Positions 1 through 12,600 of a stretch of 64,000 bases of DNA are shown here, one piece after another (position 1 is the first letter of the stretch; each line of letters starts with the position of its first letter). The position numbers and the translations under genes were made by a program. Below the pieces are notes generated by a model. It was not told the DNA's origin and did not search any database. It saw nothing but the letters and a program-made list of their open reading frames with translations. The stretch comes from Diorhabda sublineata (lineage: Eukaryota > Arthropoda > Insecta > Coleoptera > Chrysomelidae), in the NCBI RefSeq assembly GCF_026230105.1, contig NC_079482.1:19282001-19346000 (forward strand). The letters are read 5' to 3'.

Positions 1-543
1 AACCAACTTATATATAATCTAATGATTTGTTATTGTGAAACTTTCTATATTTTCCTTGTTTTTGACTCGTTAATGATAATAATCATTTGTTTATTAAAAT
101 TGCTGAATAGACTGAAATTATGTCAGAATCTTTACCGTAAACACATTGCGTTATACACACGGACAATAAGCTCCGAAAATATTTGGGTGATTGCAGTATT
201 GTTTTCATATTTTATTGTGATATAAAATAGTGTTTCATTGTTTTCGGTTTTAACTTTGTTTTCTGTCAATATTGTAGTCTTGATTTACAAATATGTCTAG
301 CACATTAACGGCTGGCGAACGAGTGGAATTAAGTGGTTTATTTGTCTCTTCCCAAGGCAAAAATTAAGATAATCGTATGATAATCATCAAAGAGAATTGA
401 CAGCTAAAAGTGGATCTTTTGTATTGTATTGTTGATATAATACATAGATAGACAGGCCATTAAGACAATATTTCTTTAGGAATTAGTTAAATACACACTC
501 ACTGTGTGGAGATTAAATTCAATAGCTTGTAAATAATCATTTA
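1..543. other. AT-rich sequence, nothing recognised
   Basis: No repeat ends, splice-bounded exon or familiar peptide is visible. The 67-codon open frame at 22-225 is hydrophobic, AT-driven and resembles nothing I know. The stretch ends at the TA target dinucleotide of the mariner that follows. Confidence 0.5.
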
Positions 544-1744
544 CGAGGATATATTGAAAAATTGTTAGCCTACTATAGAACCAAACAAAATTTCAATGTC
601 AAAATATTTTATTACTCAACATATTCTCTTCTTAATTGGATACATTTATTACAGCGAACCTCCAACGTCTCTAGACATTTCAAAAAAAATGTTTCTTCTT
701 GCTCTGCAAACTAGACCTCCACAGCTTTTATTGCCTTCTCGTTGGAAGAAAATTTACGACCTTTTAAACTTTTTTGCAGCTGAGGAAAGAAATGATAGTC
801 GGAAGGAGCTAAATCTGGTGAATAAGGGGGGTATTCAAACCCTAATCACGAATTTTTTGCATGGCAACAGGAGATTTGTGTCTAGGGGCGTTGTCCTGCA
901 AAAACAAAACACCTTTGGATAGCTTTCCGCGTCTTTTCTCTTCAATTTTTTTCCGTAGAGTGGTCAGTAATGTCGAATAGTAATCTCCAGTTATTGTTGT
1001 ACCCTTATCCAAAAAATGAATCATGATTACTCCATGGCAATCCCAAAAAACTGAAGCAAGAACTTTTCCAGCATATTTTTGGACACGAAACTTCTTAGGT
1101 CTTGGAGAACCAGAATGTCGCCATTCCATCGATTGTTGGTTTGTTTCTGGATCGTAGAAATGTACTCAAGTCTCATCAATAGTAACAATTCGGTTTAAGA
1201 ATTCTACATCGTTTTCAAATCGAGCACAGATCGAACGCGATGCTTCTACCCTTGCACGCTTTTGTTCAACAATCAAACATTTGGGGATCCATTTTGTAGC
1301 AATTTTTCTCATATCCAAATTGACGTTTTAGTCCAATTTCGACGGTCAGATAATATCATGTCATGAACTGCATCGATATTGTCGAGAAACTGGCGTTCCC
1401 GATCGGTCATCATCTTCAATAGAAAATTTATCTCTTTTGAAGCTTGCAGTCCAAGTTTTCACGGTCGCATACGAAGGACATTGATCACCAAGGGTATTAA
1501 GCATATCTTCGTAAATCTGCTTACTTCTTAACCCTTTTAAATACTGGTACTTGATGATGGCTCGATACTCCAATTTTTCGATTTTCACAATTTCGGTGGA
1601 CATCTTTTTTCTTTTAATTTATTACGTAACTTTGGTTTATTTTTTTGACGTCAAACTTTACACTGACACTTCTAATAAGTTATTGTTCGTTGCTATGGTA
1701 ACGCAATATTTTGTCTAGGCTAACTAAATATCAATACATCCTCG
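544..1744 (-). mobile_element. mariner family A, copy 1, with both ends (pseudogene)
   Basis: A 1.2-kb Tc1/mariner element flanked by TA on both sides (542-543 and 1745-1746). The inverted ends begin CGAGGATATATTGA (left) and CGAGGATGTATTGA (right, reversed). The transposase reads on the minus strand from the ATG at 1601-1603: an N-terminal helix-turn-helix (motif DQCPSYATVKTW, then FSIEDDDRSG), then in other frames a central block with VFWDCHGVIMIHFLDKG and LQDNAP, and a C-terminus near 620-840. These are the usual mariner landmarks of the DD34D catalytic core. Frameshifts at about 1390 and 850 and other lesions make it inactive. It is the longest of five family A copies in this window and the reference for the other four. 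Confidence 0.93.
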
Positions 1745-1749
1745 TATAC

Positions 1750-2775
1750 GTGATGCGTTCCATAAGTTCTTGGCCTCATATAGTAAATAGAGTGCGATCG
1801 CAAAAATCTTTATGCACGCTTCAGTTACAAGTTCAATAAGCTTTACACAAATTTTCAATTTGCTGCTCCGTTCCATTCTATTATAGTAAAGCTCGAAGGA
1901 CCACTCAGTCAGGTTGTTTTGAATTGACTTTCGTGATGTTATAAAATTTTTGATAAAAGATGGATTAATACAAACATAAATAAAAAACAGAATGGAGGCT
2001 ATTTACAGTGACTTGTGTGCATCATTTCCAACAATTGAAAATTGGTCTATTGTTCCGATGGGGATGAGAATGATAGAAGATGACCTACATGCGGGAGGTC
2101 CTGTGACGGCGACTACTCCAGAAGACGATACATTGAGTAGAGAAATTGTTCTTAGTGACCGGCGCCTTAGAACAAAAGAAATTGTAGCACAGACCGGAAT
2201 TTCCGATAAAAATGATATGAGAATATGAGAAAAATTAGTGACGGGTGGTGGCTTCTAATTCTTAGCACAGTATAAAAGCAGGTCGAGTAAAATGTGAGCG
2301 ATTTTTAGAGCTTTGCCGCAAAGACAAAGAAAGTGTAATAATATCGGGTGATGAAACTATTGTCTTTTACCATGATCTGATATCCAAAAGAGATTCAATG
2401 AAGGAGCATCGAAAAGGAGATGTCGGGCCAAAAAAAGCGAAGACCTCGAAAAACAACAAAAAAGTGATGATTACAATGATGAAGGGATTGCGATAGTAAT
2501 CGTTTGATTGACGTTAAGGAATCAATTACAACCGTTAACGCGGCAAATTAATCTGACTTAATAAGGTAGTTCCATCAAAAAATTATCGAAAAAAGGCGCG
2601 GAAAAATCAGCCAAGGTGTGCGCTAGCTTCATGACAATGCTCCAGCAGACACTGCTTCTCTTCCCAAGGCTACTATATGCGAATGTGGCATCACAGAGAT
2701 TGATTACCCACTGTATAGTCCTGATCTAGCCCAGTCCGACTATTTTTTGTTCGCAAAGCTGAAGACCGAGTGATA
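1750..2775 (+). mobile_element. mariner family B, copy 1 (pseudogene), abutting family A copy
   Basis: A second, different mariner begins within a few bases of the first one's right TA. Decayed plus-strand transposase: an HTH-proximal piece from 1992 (motifs IYSDLCASFPTIENW and EDDLHAGGPVTATTPE), a DETIVFYHD block near 2350 matching the first catalytic Asp region, and APADTASL ... YSPDLAQSDYFLF at 2640-2760 for the third-Asp region. Several stops and frameshifts separate the blocks. The 5' flank and N-terminus match the copy at 41.1-41.7 kb. The exact ends were not resolved. Confidence 0.85.
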
Positions 2776-2889
2776 GAGAGAATATATTGAAAATAATCAC
2801 AATATTTTTTTATTTATGACCCTTATGTTAGATTAAGAACTGATGAAGAACTGCACTATGTATTTAATAAGTATAATATAAAATATATA

Positions 2890-3362
2890 TACAGGGTGAT
2901 TCTATATTCGACCGACAACGGTCTACCACAGAGAGATCTCAATAAATGATTTATTCGGATATAGGAATACAAACTCTTACAGGGCCTAGTTGCGGAGAAT
3001 TTTAAATCAAAAATTTGCCATATATCAAGAAAGCCTTTAAATTTTTTTTTCAAATTTGGTGACCAATACGCTCTTTAATAAAGTAATATTTTGACATGAA
3101 CAAACTTTGGAAAAATTTAACCAGTGGCGCGCTGTCAGGGTTAGTTGTCGCTTTTATCCCCTTATTTTTATTAAACTGGATTAAATTCTTTTTTTAACTT
3201 AAAAAACGTTAAAAAACTAATAACCTTTGATGGAGCTGAAATGAACGGTATTGTAGAAATTTGCCTTTAAACAAAAGTCTGCAAGCACGTAAGTAATTTA
3301 CAAATTAATTCATTATTCATTTCATTTCGAATGATTGAGCGTAAGTAGTTAACACCCTGTAT
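2890..3362. mobile_element. non-autonomous TIR element (MITE), TACAGGGTG ends
   Basis: The left end reads TACAGGGTGATTC and the right end reads CACCCTGTA, a short perfect terminal inverted repeat with TA-rich flanks on both sides. The interior of about 470 bp has no coding capacity. A larger element at 50994-51824 has related TACAGG ends, so the two may belong to one group. No superfamily can be assigned from these short ends. Confidence 0.6.
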
Positions 3363-6334
3363 ATTATAATGCTGTATGTCATATATAATTCTTTTAATAA
3401 AAATCAACTAATTGATCTCCTTCCAATGACTGTCATTCACCAACGTTGAATCCATTACTGGAAGTGAATCGGGAAAAAAATTTTTCGTTGGATATGGCGT
3501 AGGATGTGAAAATATTTAGAGAAAAAAGATGCTGACTTTCATCATAAATTGATGACCGGAATTTTTAAAAATTGTAAAGAAACGGAAATTGGTGTGGTAT
3601 TTTTTTTTACCGTAGATTTAAGCGATAAATTCCCGCCATAATGGATTATTAATTTGTATAGGATCAGTTGTAATATTAATCACAATTGAATATTTCTATT
3701 CTAGTAGAACTAATTAATTCAATTAATTAAAATCCAGGAAAAGGAAGTGAAAGTGAAAGAATTTAAATTATACATATCAAAATTCCGATTATTTTTTATT
3801 TAAATTTATTACCAATAAGAGAAATGAATATTTATATAACTGCGAATTAGATAAAATTAATTAAAGTGTGTCGGATGTGGTATATGGTAGATGTATCCAG
3901 TAAGAAAGTTTTTATTAAAATATAACAGCTCATGATTTCATTACAGTTATTTCCTCAGTATCATCTGGCTTTACCAATTTTACAGAAGTAGTTGTAGAAA
4001 AAGAACGTAATTTAATCTAATATCTAATCCAGTTATAATTACTATATAAAATTTACGAGTCAAATTAACTTTTGTAATTCAAAGCAGATTCAAAATAGAA
4101 TTGAATTTTTATTTGAAAATAATACTCATAACTATTTTGACAAGGTACAATCGAAGAAATTGTTTCTGAAATAAGTGGAAAAACTATATTGGTAATAGCA
4201 TTATCAACACTTCAGACAACGTTTTGTATTTTGCTTTTAATAATTATAACAATATCAATAAACAACTCACTTTCTGTATATTGTATCATTTGAAAAAAAA
4301 ATACATGTATTTGATTGTATTATGGGACAGTCTAAATTATTAAATCACCATAAAGTTTATCTCCATATTGCGGCAATAATAATTTCTAAAGTAGTTTGTG
4401 TCCTTAATAAAATGTGTTTTTTTATGTTATAGTTATATACAAAGGAAAAATATTTGAAAGACATTTCATATGTTTAGCGACCCTGTAACTGAATAGACAT
4501 CTAGACATTAAGGCGGTCGTTGTCCCCCTGTGATATTTCGTTCGAAGAAACTTAACTTCACGGATTGACTGTGCGACAGTCTATGGACGATGATGAAATT
4601 AGTCAAGGGGATTTAAATCTGACGTCTGAGATGGCCATGGTTGAATATTAACGCCAGCAGCTCGGAGAATCTCCTTAGTTCAACGTGTGAATGTACGTTG
4701 TCTATTGAAACTTGTAATAGCCTATTTAAAAAATGCATCAACATAATTGCCTCTAATATAAATAAGTGAAACTAGGCACCGTACATTTCTATGGCCACCA
4801 TGCGACATAAACAGAAAAAAGACTCGTCGCTGAATACGAAATTGCTTCCCAAAGCTACCATTTTTTATACCAATTCAATCATTGACGGAAGTGGTGGGCA
4901 ATATCGGAAGTACTAATTAAAAGTAGAAAAAATATCGAAGGTTCGCCTGATGCGATATATTATACGTACGGTAACTTTCCTTTCCAAACCATAGATCAGT
5001 ACTTTGACATGTAGTAGCAAAAAAAGTCTCGCCATACTAGTTGCCTGAATTGCTATCACTGTTGAAATATTTGCGAGTTTTCTCAGTAAAACATATAACA
5101 ACCAAAAGTAAATATAAAAATAGTTTCGAAACAGAACTGCTTTGCATCAAAAGTTTGATTAGTCATGAAATATGGCATGGGAAAACTAATGGTAAAGATA
5201 ATAAAGACTATGTGGACTTTACTGCAAACTTTCTTCAAAGAGTGTACGCTGAAACATTTGTAAATATCGAATAAGCTAGAGACGCAAAAGCAGCTTCGGC
5301 GTATGTAATGCCATTCGAACTAACCTGAAGAGGTGAAGCAGCAGGATTCAAAGCGCTGCGTTTCAAAGAGGTAAAGGAATCTAAGATCAATGCAATTGGA
5401 GGGATTAGATACAACCCAACTTTTGCCAAAACTTGCCGGGACGGATTTAAAAATTATCAGACAGTAAATGTTTAATACCTAATACCTTCCCAAAAAAAAA
5501 AAAAATAGGAAATACGACTAAGGATGAAACCAACGGGTAAAAGTCTACTGTGTAGATTCAAGGAAGTACCTTGGAAGTTCTTTTTCTTGGAAGAAAGTCT
5601 TCTAAAGTCAGGAGGCAGTCCAGAAAATCCGCATGCTAATTTTTAGAGTTAAATAGTATTTTATAAGTTTTAAGTGGTTCAAACCAAGTAATATTTAAGT
5701 TTGGAAGTCCTCTGGTCGATAAGAAATTAAGCAAATGCCTTGGAAGTTTCAAGTCTGGTACACAAAATTGTGATATTGGTTTACCCTTCAGATAAAACGT
5801 TGATATTGTTATCATAGGCTGATGTAAATAAGATTGCCGAACCATCGAGATCAAGAAATAATTCTTTCTAGGTTTGGTATCTATCTAATATGTGACAAAT
5901 ATTACGTTAAGTTATTTTTTTTTTGGGTACCACAACGATAATTCAATTCTAATTTAAAGTTTAAATGCTGATAGTATATTATGCGATAAACATTTAACGA
6001 TAGCTGTTAAGGCAAGTTAAGACGCGAGCCTTGTGGAATAGGAGAAGGAGAAAGTATCTAATAGCCATTAAATGCGAGTTACATACCTATTTTGTCTACG
6101 ACCAATCATAACATTGAACAGCAATCACTTTATTTTCAAAATTCATTTTAATGAAATTGTGAGTTATAATTATTATAAGTAATAAATAAACAGATTAAAA
6201 TAGTCATGCCATCGAAAATAGAAGAAACAAAAATTAGGGGACAGAGAATATTGGATTTATTATAAAAAACATGAATAACAATAATGAGAATGTAAATAAA
6301 ATATTGTTTATTCATTTGTACTCAAGGCTGAGAG
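3363..6334. other. AT-rich stretch with one faint decayed coding patch
   Basis: Almost 3 kb with no recognisable element ends. Between 5041 and about 5475 the plus strand keeps peptide-like composition in two frames (for example SHEIWHGKTNGKDNKDY, then GGIRYNPTFAKTCRDG after a stop). This suggests an old gene or element fragment, but I cannot name it. The rest shows only homopolymer runs. Confidence 0.35.
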
Positions 6335-6339
6335 AAATA

Positions 6340-6920
6340 GTTTTTGGGGTAATTTAATACTTTCGCAGTCCCCACGTTTTTTGGCTCTTGAAAATCGAAA
6401 AATCATCCTATTTCGATGAATTTTTTTGTGAATCTTCGTTTTTTGGCGGATTTATGAAAAAAAATATGGGAATAAAAAAAATTAAAACGTATATTGGTTA
6501 GGTTAGGTTAGGAGGGGTGTGCTAAAAATTCAGAACAAATGTTCACATTTGGTCTGCAAACACCCTCTCACCTTCACCCCACTCCCAATCTTTAGCAGTC
6601 AACCTTAGTAAGATACCATTTTTTTTGTTTCAATTTGTTCGTTTTTTGTGTAGATTATGAAAAAAAAATATAACAACTTCATTTGATTATTTGGAAAAGT
6701 TATCAAAAATTATGCGTGAATCATGAACATTTAAAGCCCTGAAACCAATATAAGTTTTGTCATTTTTTTTATTCCCATAATTTTATTCGTAAATCCGCCG
6801 TAAAAATGAAGAATTTAAAAAAATCTTCGATATCGGATGATTTTTCGATTTTCTAAGAGCCAAAAAACGAGGGTTGCGCGAAAACATAAAATTACCATTT
6901 TTGGCTATACCTCTTTCCAT
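6340..6920. mobile_element. foldback MITE with ~160-bp inverted arms
   Basis: The left arm (about 6345-6500) and right arm (about 6745-6915) are diverged reverse complements. Matching blocks include TTTTTTGGCTCTTG / AGAGCCAAAAAA, the stretch around CGAAAAATCATCC / GGATGATTTTTCG, GGCGGATTTA / TAAATCCGCC and TATGGGAATAAA / TTTATTCCCATA. The spacer is about 245 bp. No open frame. A transcript would fold into a long imperfect hairpin. Confidence 0.8.
6498..6513 (+). repeat. three TTAGG units
   Basis: A run of three TTAGG pentamers lies just inside the left arm of the foldback. TTAGG is the canonical insect telomere unit, but three copies are too few to call an interstitial telomere. Short TTAGG runs are common in insect DNA. 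Confidence 0.5.
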
Positions 6921-8937
6921 TTAACGTGAGTTTTTTTTCAAGAATTATTGGCCAATCCGCCACTGTACCGCCATTACAAATATTATATTTTATTAATTAA
7001 ACTAATCTATCTAGGAGATCATAACTATTATTCTGTTATTATATAATATTTTATAGTAATTCAGTAATATTCACGGGTTTTTTCACAAGGAATTAAAAAT
7101 GTTTCATTGCCAACTGTTAACGTTTTCACGGATCAGGACGAATTATGATTATTGTAATAAATTGAATAACTAGAGCGAATCAAGAAAGCATCGTTTTATT
7201 CTATTTATTCAAATAAAAAAAACTGTACCTACGATACCAATAAAACATTTCAATTGAATCATATATAATTAATGAGTTATTCTGTTTTCTTCGATGTTTA
7301 TTAAATTATTCACTTGCATGCAACCGCAACTTTTTTGACTGTTTCAAAGAATGACGAACAAAAATGTAAACGTTATTGAAAGGGAAAATGTATTTCAGAA
7401 AGTTAAATTATAAAAACAATCAATCCTATTTATCTAGATTATACGTGTTATAATTCAATAATTGATAAATAAATAAGATGTGGTGTAAAAAGGACTATAA
7501 AAATCTATAAAGAAGAAACAAGAAAAAATTTCCAAACTATCGTTAAGTCTCATGACCTTTTGGCTTTCGATTAAATATTGCAACTATACTGAAGATGTGA
7601 GCAAGACTATCCATTTAATTACTCAAAACTTTTGGATAGATGCCGGTGCCTCGATCTTTAAATTTGGGATCATTAGAGGAGCTGTATTAATCAGAGCTGA
7701 TATATTTAAAAAAAAATATCCATTTATACTTTGCAACTTCGAACATTATATCAGATATTTATGAGCTTTTTGTTAAAAATTATTCCTGGGCAATTAATTT
7801 GCTATTATTAGCAGTATCTATTGGTGGACTAAAATGAAGACTGAGATATATAGCAGAAGCAGTCTCAATGGTATTCTCTTTGTTTACATAGAAGTGACTA
7901 TAATGTTGAACCTCACCAAATAAATGGATTCTATAGTATCATTTACCTGGGTGGATAATGGTTTTGATCTTATAAAGTGCCTCAACATTTAAGAATATAA
8001 TTAGAGAAATACAGTGAACTGTCATGATGTTAGTAGCCAAACAATAAATTTAGGTTCATATTTGTAGTTCATGGAACTAAAAGCAATCTTTGGGACAAGT
8101 GATGCTTTTTGAAACGTTAAAAGGAATGATAAATTATCCTATTGTACTATTGCCAACTAGTTGCCCCATCTGTAGTTTCCCAATTCAAATACAAAGGTTG
8201 TTACTCATTGCAATCTGGTTACTGATTTGCGTCAGAAATGAGATTCTTTTGAGTGGATCCGTGCGTATTCGGCCTTACACTTCAGGCGATAGGTGACGGA
8301 CAAGAGGCAACATTCTGCAGGCTATTGGCACAATTAGAAAAAAAAAATAGTGAACCAGAAAGATGCTTTGGATTGTTGTGTACTGAATCATATTGCATTT
8401 GTTCATGCTTCTTAAAGGCATCGTTGACTTCTTTCTGAAACTTTTCTCTCAAGTCAAAATCATTGTTTATCAACTGTTGAAGTGTCTAAAAAAGCATGCG
8501 CGATTACATCGATACCGCAAACGTTGCGAGTACCGCCAGCGATGCCTCCAGAATCTTCTTCACAGACGAGGATGACAGTCTTACTTACTTGATTATAACA
8601 ACTACATCTAAAAATAATTTAAAACATATGACGTCGTCTATCGCTTACCGCCCGCCGCCTGGAATTATAACGGCGGCCTAAATGTAGTTCTTATAAAAAC
8701 ATGTTTAAACCGTTTTTCCAACTTTTTGTAGTCAATTTTTTTTATAAATCATATAGGGTTCAATTTTCTCACACTCTCTGCATTCAAATTTCTTAAATAT
8801 GTTTTGTGAAACGTTAAAAGGAATGATAAATTATCCTATTGTAGTATTAGTCTAATAGCTAGGCCGCGTATTTAAGAGAGAATTTCAGGTAGGGCAATTT
8901 TGTGATGTGTTATCTCCCTCACTTCCCCGGACGTCAT
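6921..8937. other. AT-rich stretch containing a spaced 36-bp direct repeat
   Basis: No gene recognised. The clearest structure is a perfect 36-bp direct repeat, GAAACGTTAAAAGGAATGAT and the next 16 bases, at 8111-8146 and 8808-8843. Between the copies lies a less AT-rich patch (8239-8690). Its short open frames on both strands look peptide-like but match no family I know. It could be the remains of an insertion that duplicated its flank. Confidence 0.4.
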
Positions 8938-9735
8938 ACACCTGTACAGGTGAAATATCAGTTTTTTCAAATTATTTCAAGAAGTTTCTTTTTTTTTGTT
9001 ATAATTTTTATTGAACCTATTTTTCTTGTTGTTTAATTTGTTGGAAGAGTACAGACAATCACGTGTTAATTGCCCAAGGGAGATAAACGACACCAGCTGT
9101 TTGTAGTCAAACGGCGTTGGTTTAGTCACATTGATGTATTTTTTGGTGTTATTTTCAATATTTTTGAAAAAATTGTGTTACATCGGCTAGTGAAAAATTT
9201 AAATGTGTTTTTTGTAAAGGCAGAAATGGAAAAATAATAACTTCGTAGAAGATAAATTGATAAAGTGTGGAAAGTTGATACAATGAAATATGATAGTATA
9301 CAGTTACCGAAGCAAGTTAATGACACTGATGGATACATATCACAAAAATTGGGACAGCAGTTTTACACCTCTGATGACAAAATATCTAATCTATCTGAAA
9401 TTAATTTATCGTCAACGGTAGATATTCCCAGCACATCTAGTTCAATTTTGATAATAAATACTGCGCAGTAGATGTTAGCAAAACGATGCCAGATAAAACG
9501 TGTCAAAATTCACATACAGAAGTTGATTTCCAAAAAAATTGACATTTCTAGTGCAATTATTCGGTATGGCTGAAAAAAATTTTTTTCAAAATATTTAAAA
9601 TTAGCGTCCGGCACAGTTTAAACAACAAGAAAAATATCTGGCAATAATAAAGTCATGTTGCAAATAGTTAAATAAAAATAATAAAAAAAAGAAACTGATA
9701 TTTTACCTATACAGGTAGGTGCGTACCATTCACCT
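8938..9735. mobile_element. inverted-repeat element, ~100-bp arms around ~570 bp
   Basis: The left arm (8938-9042) starts with the perfect palindrome CACCTGTACAGGTG, continues through AAATATCAGTTTTTT and ends near TTTTTCTTGTTGTTTAA. The right arm (9612-9730) is its diverged reverse complement (TTTAAACAACAAGAAAAAT ... AACTGATATTTTACCTATAC). The spacer contains a 63-codon plus-strand frame at 9283-9471, Ser/Thr/Asp-rich and of unknown origin, possibly a transposase N-terminus. The superfamily is not assigned. Confidence 0.6.
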
Positions 9736-10444
9736 TCAATCTTTAGGTTACCTTTTTTTATCAACCTAACCTCAAAATTTACCATTTTGGTATAAATAAT
9801 TGTCACTGACAATACTTGAAATATCTTATAGTTAACCCCGATAAATTTAATGTTTTGAAAGCTCTAAATGTAGGTTCCATTTGGCAAATCAATCTTCAAC
9901 GACAAAATGCACTCTCGTCATTATCTTCAGTTGTTATATTTAATACCGATAAAGGAAATGTAAAATGACCGTTATAGTAAAATGTAAAAAGTGAAAATTT
10001 AGGACATGCTATCTTCTATATATTGATCGTTATAAAGGAGACGTATTGATTTGAGAAAGCGAGGTAAGGATTTCTTTTCAAATGAAGCGTTAACGGATAT
10101 CAAATTATCAATGGAACATTAATCAGTTCGAATAAGTAACAGTACAATTTACTTTTAATCTATTTGATACGTTTTTGTATAAAAATAAGTCATAAACAGT
10201 TTAGTCGATTGACTATCACTGTCAGAATATAGTAGACAAAAAAACTGTTCTGTTGGATCTCATAGGCAAGTGAAGAAAATAATGTGCGAAAAGCGAAGAA
10301 ATATATTATGATTTATAACAATTTTTCTTATTGAAACAACTCTATTGAATCCTTGATATGCTACTTTCTTTAATATCTTAGTTGTTTGATCACTCACACT
10401 TTTTTCCTGGACCAAATTGGTATTTTCTTCCAAAAATAATAGTA
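9736..10444. other. AT-rich sequence, nothing recognised
   Basis: No repeat ends or familiar peptides. The minus-strand frame at 10260-10517 is an AT-driven shadow that runs into the next mariner's left end. Confidence 0.4.
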
Positions 10445-11112
10445 CAAGGATGTATTGATATCTAGTTAACCTAGACCATGCATAAACAAAATATTGCGTT
10501 ACCATAGCAACGAACAATAACTTATTAAAAGTGTAAGTGTGAAGTTTGACGTCAAAAAAGTAAACTAGAGTTACGCAATAAATTTAAAGAAAAAAGGGTT
10601 AAGAGGTAAGCAGATTTACGAAGATATGCTTAATACCCTTGGTGATCAATGTCCTTCGTATACGACCGTGAAAAATTGGACTGCAAGCTTCAAACGAGGT
10701 AAATTTTCCATTGAAGATGATGATCGATCGGGAAGGGCAGTTTCTGTGTCAGTCTCCGAAAATATCGATGCAGTTCATGTCATGATTTTATCAAACCGTC
10801 GAATTGGTCTAAAACGAATATCTGAAGCACTGAATATTTCATACGAACCCGTTCAACATATAGTTCACGTCAATTTGGACATGAGAAAGATTGCTGCAAA
10901 ATGGATCCCTAACTGTATGAATGTTGACCAAAAGCTCGCAAGGGTAGAAGCATGACGTTCGATCTGTGCTCGATTTGAAAACGATGAAGACTTCTTAAAC
11001 CTTTGGATGAGACTTGGGTAGATTTCTACGATCCAGAAATAAACCAACAATCGATGGTATGGCGACACTCTGGTTCTCAAAGACCTAAGAAGTTTAGTGT
11101 CCAAAAAACTGC
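10445..11112 (+). mobile_element. mariner family A, copy 2, 3'-truncated
   Basis: Begins after TA (10443-10444) with CAAGGATGTATTGATAT, a one-base variant of the family end. The plus-strand transposase has lost its start and first ~25 codons (compare copy 1). It then reads well from 10626: DQCPSYTTVKNW, FSIEDDDRSG, IGLKRISEALNISYE. A frameshift follows near 10950 and the DETWVDFYDPE block near 11006-11040 lies in another frame. Similarity to copy 1 stops abruptly at about 11112 (after KKFSVQK), so the 3' half and right end are missing. Confidence 0.9.
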
Positions 11113-11220
11113 TAGTAAGCAGTGGTTGCTTAGTGCTAATGAAAAACTTACTTGCAGTAACATTTCAAACGAAGTCAAAGCGGATTTTTTTGTGAAGTAT
11201 ATTGGAATACTTTAGGAAGC

Positions 11221-11870
11221 ACACTCTTCGGCATCAAAAAATTGGAGAGCCAATAACAACAAACAGATATACTGATGATGATGATGCTTATAAATAAAAT
11301 CGGTGACGTTGAACACAAGACATCAATATAGCAAAGACCATGTTTATGATATTCAGCAGACAACCCCACAATAGCAGTACCCTAAAACTTGATAGACTTC
11401 AAATTGAATGGATCAAATACTTTGGGAGTATTATTATAGAAGATCTAAGCCCGGCCTGCGAGATAAAGTGCAGAATAGAGATTGCTCGTGGTCAGGGCGA
11501 TGAATTACCTGGAGACATTCGAAATATGGCTTTACGGCAGAATGCTTCGTATTTCATTGACACATATTACAAACGAGAATGCACTACGAGGAGCAAATGT
11601 TGAAAATCAAACTCTTGACTAGCGTAAAATTCTGAAAAACATCAAATGTTGGTCATATTTTGAGAGATGATACTCAAGAGCAAGATTGTGAGACGCCGTG
11701 GAGTTAGAAGAAAGCAACAGTGGTGGTTCAGAAATATTCCAGACTGGATCGGTATAAGAAAAACTGTTAAATTTTTCCGCTTGACCGAGTACCGTTTAGA
11801 TTTTCCATAGTGATCGCCAATGTAAACCGGACAAGGCACATGAAAGAAGAAGACACAGGATTGTGTGTTG
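11221..11870 (+). pseudogene. RTE-like LINE reverse-transcriptase C-terminal fragment
   Basis: The plus strand keeps the end of a reverse transcriptase across several frames. First comes YTDDDDAYK near 11258, where the YADD active site is expected. Then come FMIFSRQPHNSSTLKLD, FGSIIIEDLSPACEIKCRIEIA and NMALRQNASYFIDTYYKREC (11343-11600). A later frame gives RRRGVRRKQQWWFRNIPDW (about 11690) and TGQGT plus KKKTQD near 11850, typical of the tail of RTE-like and 'craniofacial development protein 2-like' LINE proteins. Internal deletions (after RIEIARG) and stops show it is dead. Confidence 0.85.
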
Positions 11871-12046
11871 TAGGACACTTGCACAAGTATTATAATTGTA
11901 CAAATAACTTGAGACTTCCATAATGACTACTTGCGCAAGTATGATTGAACATGTGAGTGTGACACGGCGAGATAAAGACCAATAGGAAAAAAGGTATTGT
12001 GACGTGATTGAAGCTATAGAGAGATTACAATTAACCTAACTTTTGA

Positions 12047-12204
12047 CACCGTTGGTGATATTTATGGTGAAATACACTGTTAATAGTGCCACTACACCAA
12101 CACACAATTACACGCGGTTTACCTTCAGTCTCTGACTTGGTTATCGAAACGAGCGTCAAACAGTGTACTTGTGGGTGTAGTTGGTGTAGTGGTAGTGTAA
12201 ACAG
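12047..12204 (+). repeat. hammerhead-like foldback repeat, copy A
   Basis: An inverted partial arm (12047-12114) precedes a plus-strand unit GGTTTACCTTCAGTCTCTGA ... CTTGGTTATCGAAACGAGCG followed by GTC and then a GT-rich tail (GTGTAGTGGTAGTGTAAACAG). Compared with copy B at 40.3 kb it keeps the GAAA and GTC boxes, but the 5' half of the stem-II hairpin after CTGA is deleted. The same unit occurs in the window at 22938-23060 and 40256-40456. Probably a non-autonomous remnant of a ribozyme-bearing retroelement (see the finding at 40256). Confidence 0.75.
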
Positions 12205-12304
12205 TTTCTCTCTTTGACCAATTATATTATGAACAGAGTATAACTCGTCAATATTATGCTGATTTGCCGACAAGTTTTAATGCCTATCTTTAAAAACAAC
12301 TATA

Positions 12305-12600
12305 TTTGAGGAGATAAGTGTTTTGTTCCATAACGACAATGCACCCGCAGAGAAATTAACCTAACCGCGTTATGATTTATTGCGTCATTCGCCATTCCCC
12401 TGATTTAATTCCTTCCTGTTCCTGAACTTGAAAAATGACTTGTTGGCAAGCGATTTTGTGATGGCAGAAACGAATACGTTTTCGCGGAAGTTCCGAAACA
12501 TTATTTTTGGATGATTTAAAAAATTATGAACCTTATAAGTGGAGTTTGAAGGAGGATAATTTTGAAAAATAAAATATAATTTTTCCAGTAATGTAAGTTT
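12305..12600 (+). pseudogene. mariner transposase C-terminal fragment
   Basis: Plus strand, broken frames. VLFHNDNAPA at about 12321-12350 is the second catalytic Asp block. It is followed by a degraded SPDL..S.FFLFLNLKNDLL, then AETNTFSRKFRN and NYEPYKWSLKEDNFEK, the end of a mariner transposase. No inverted ends were found. It starts about 100 bp past the hammerhead-like repeat, so that repeat may have landed in or beside it. Confidence 0.75.

Noticed and set aside
22..225. 67-codon hydrophobic frame
   Set aside because: Composition expected from AT-rich DNA; no homology pattern or regulatory context.
6498..6513. Interstitial telomere (TTAGG)3
   Set aside because: Only three units, inside a foldback element; insufficient for a telomeric remnant.
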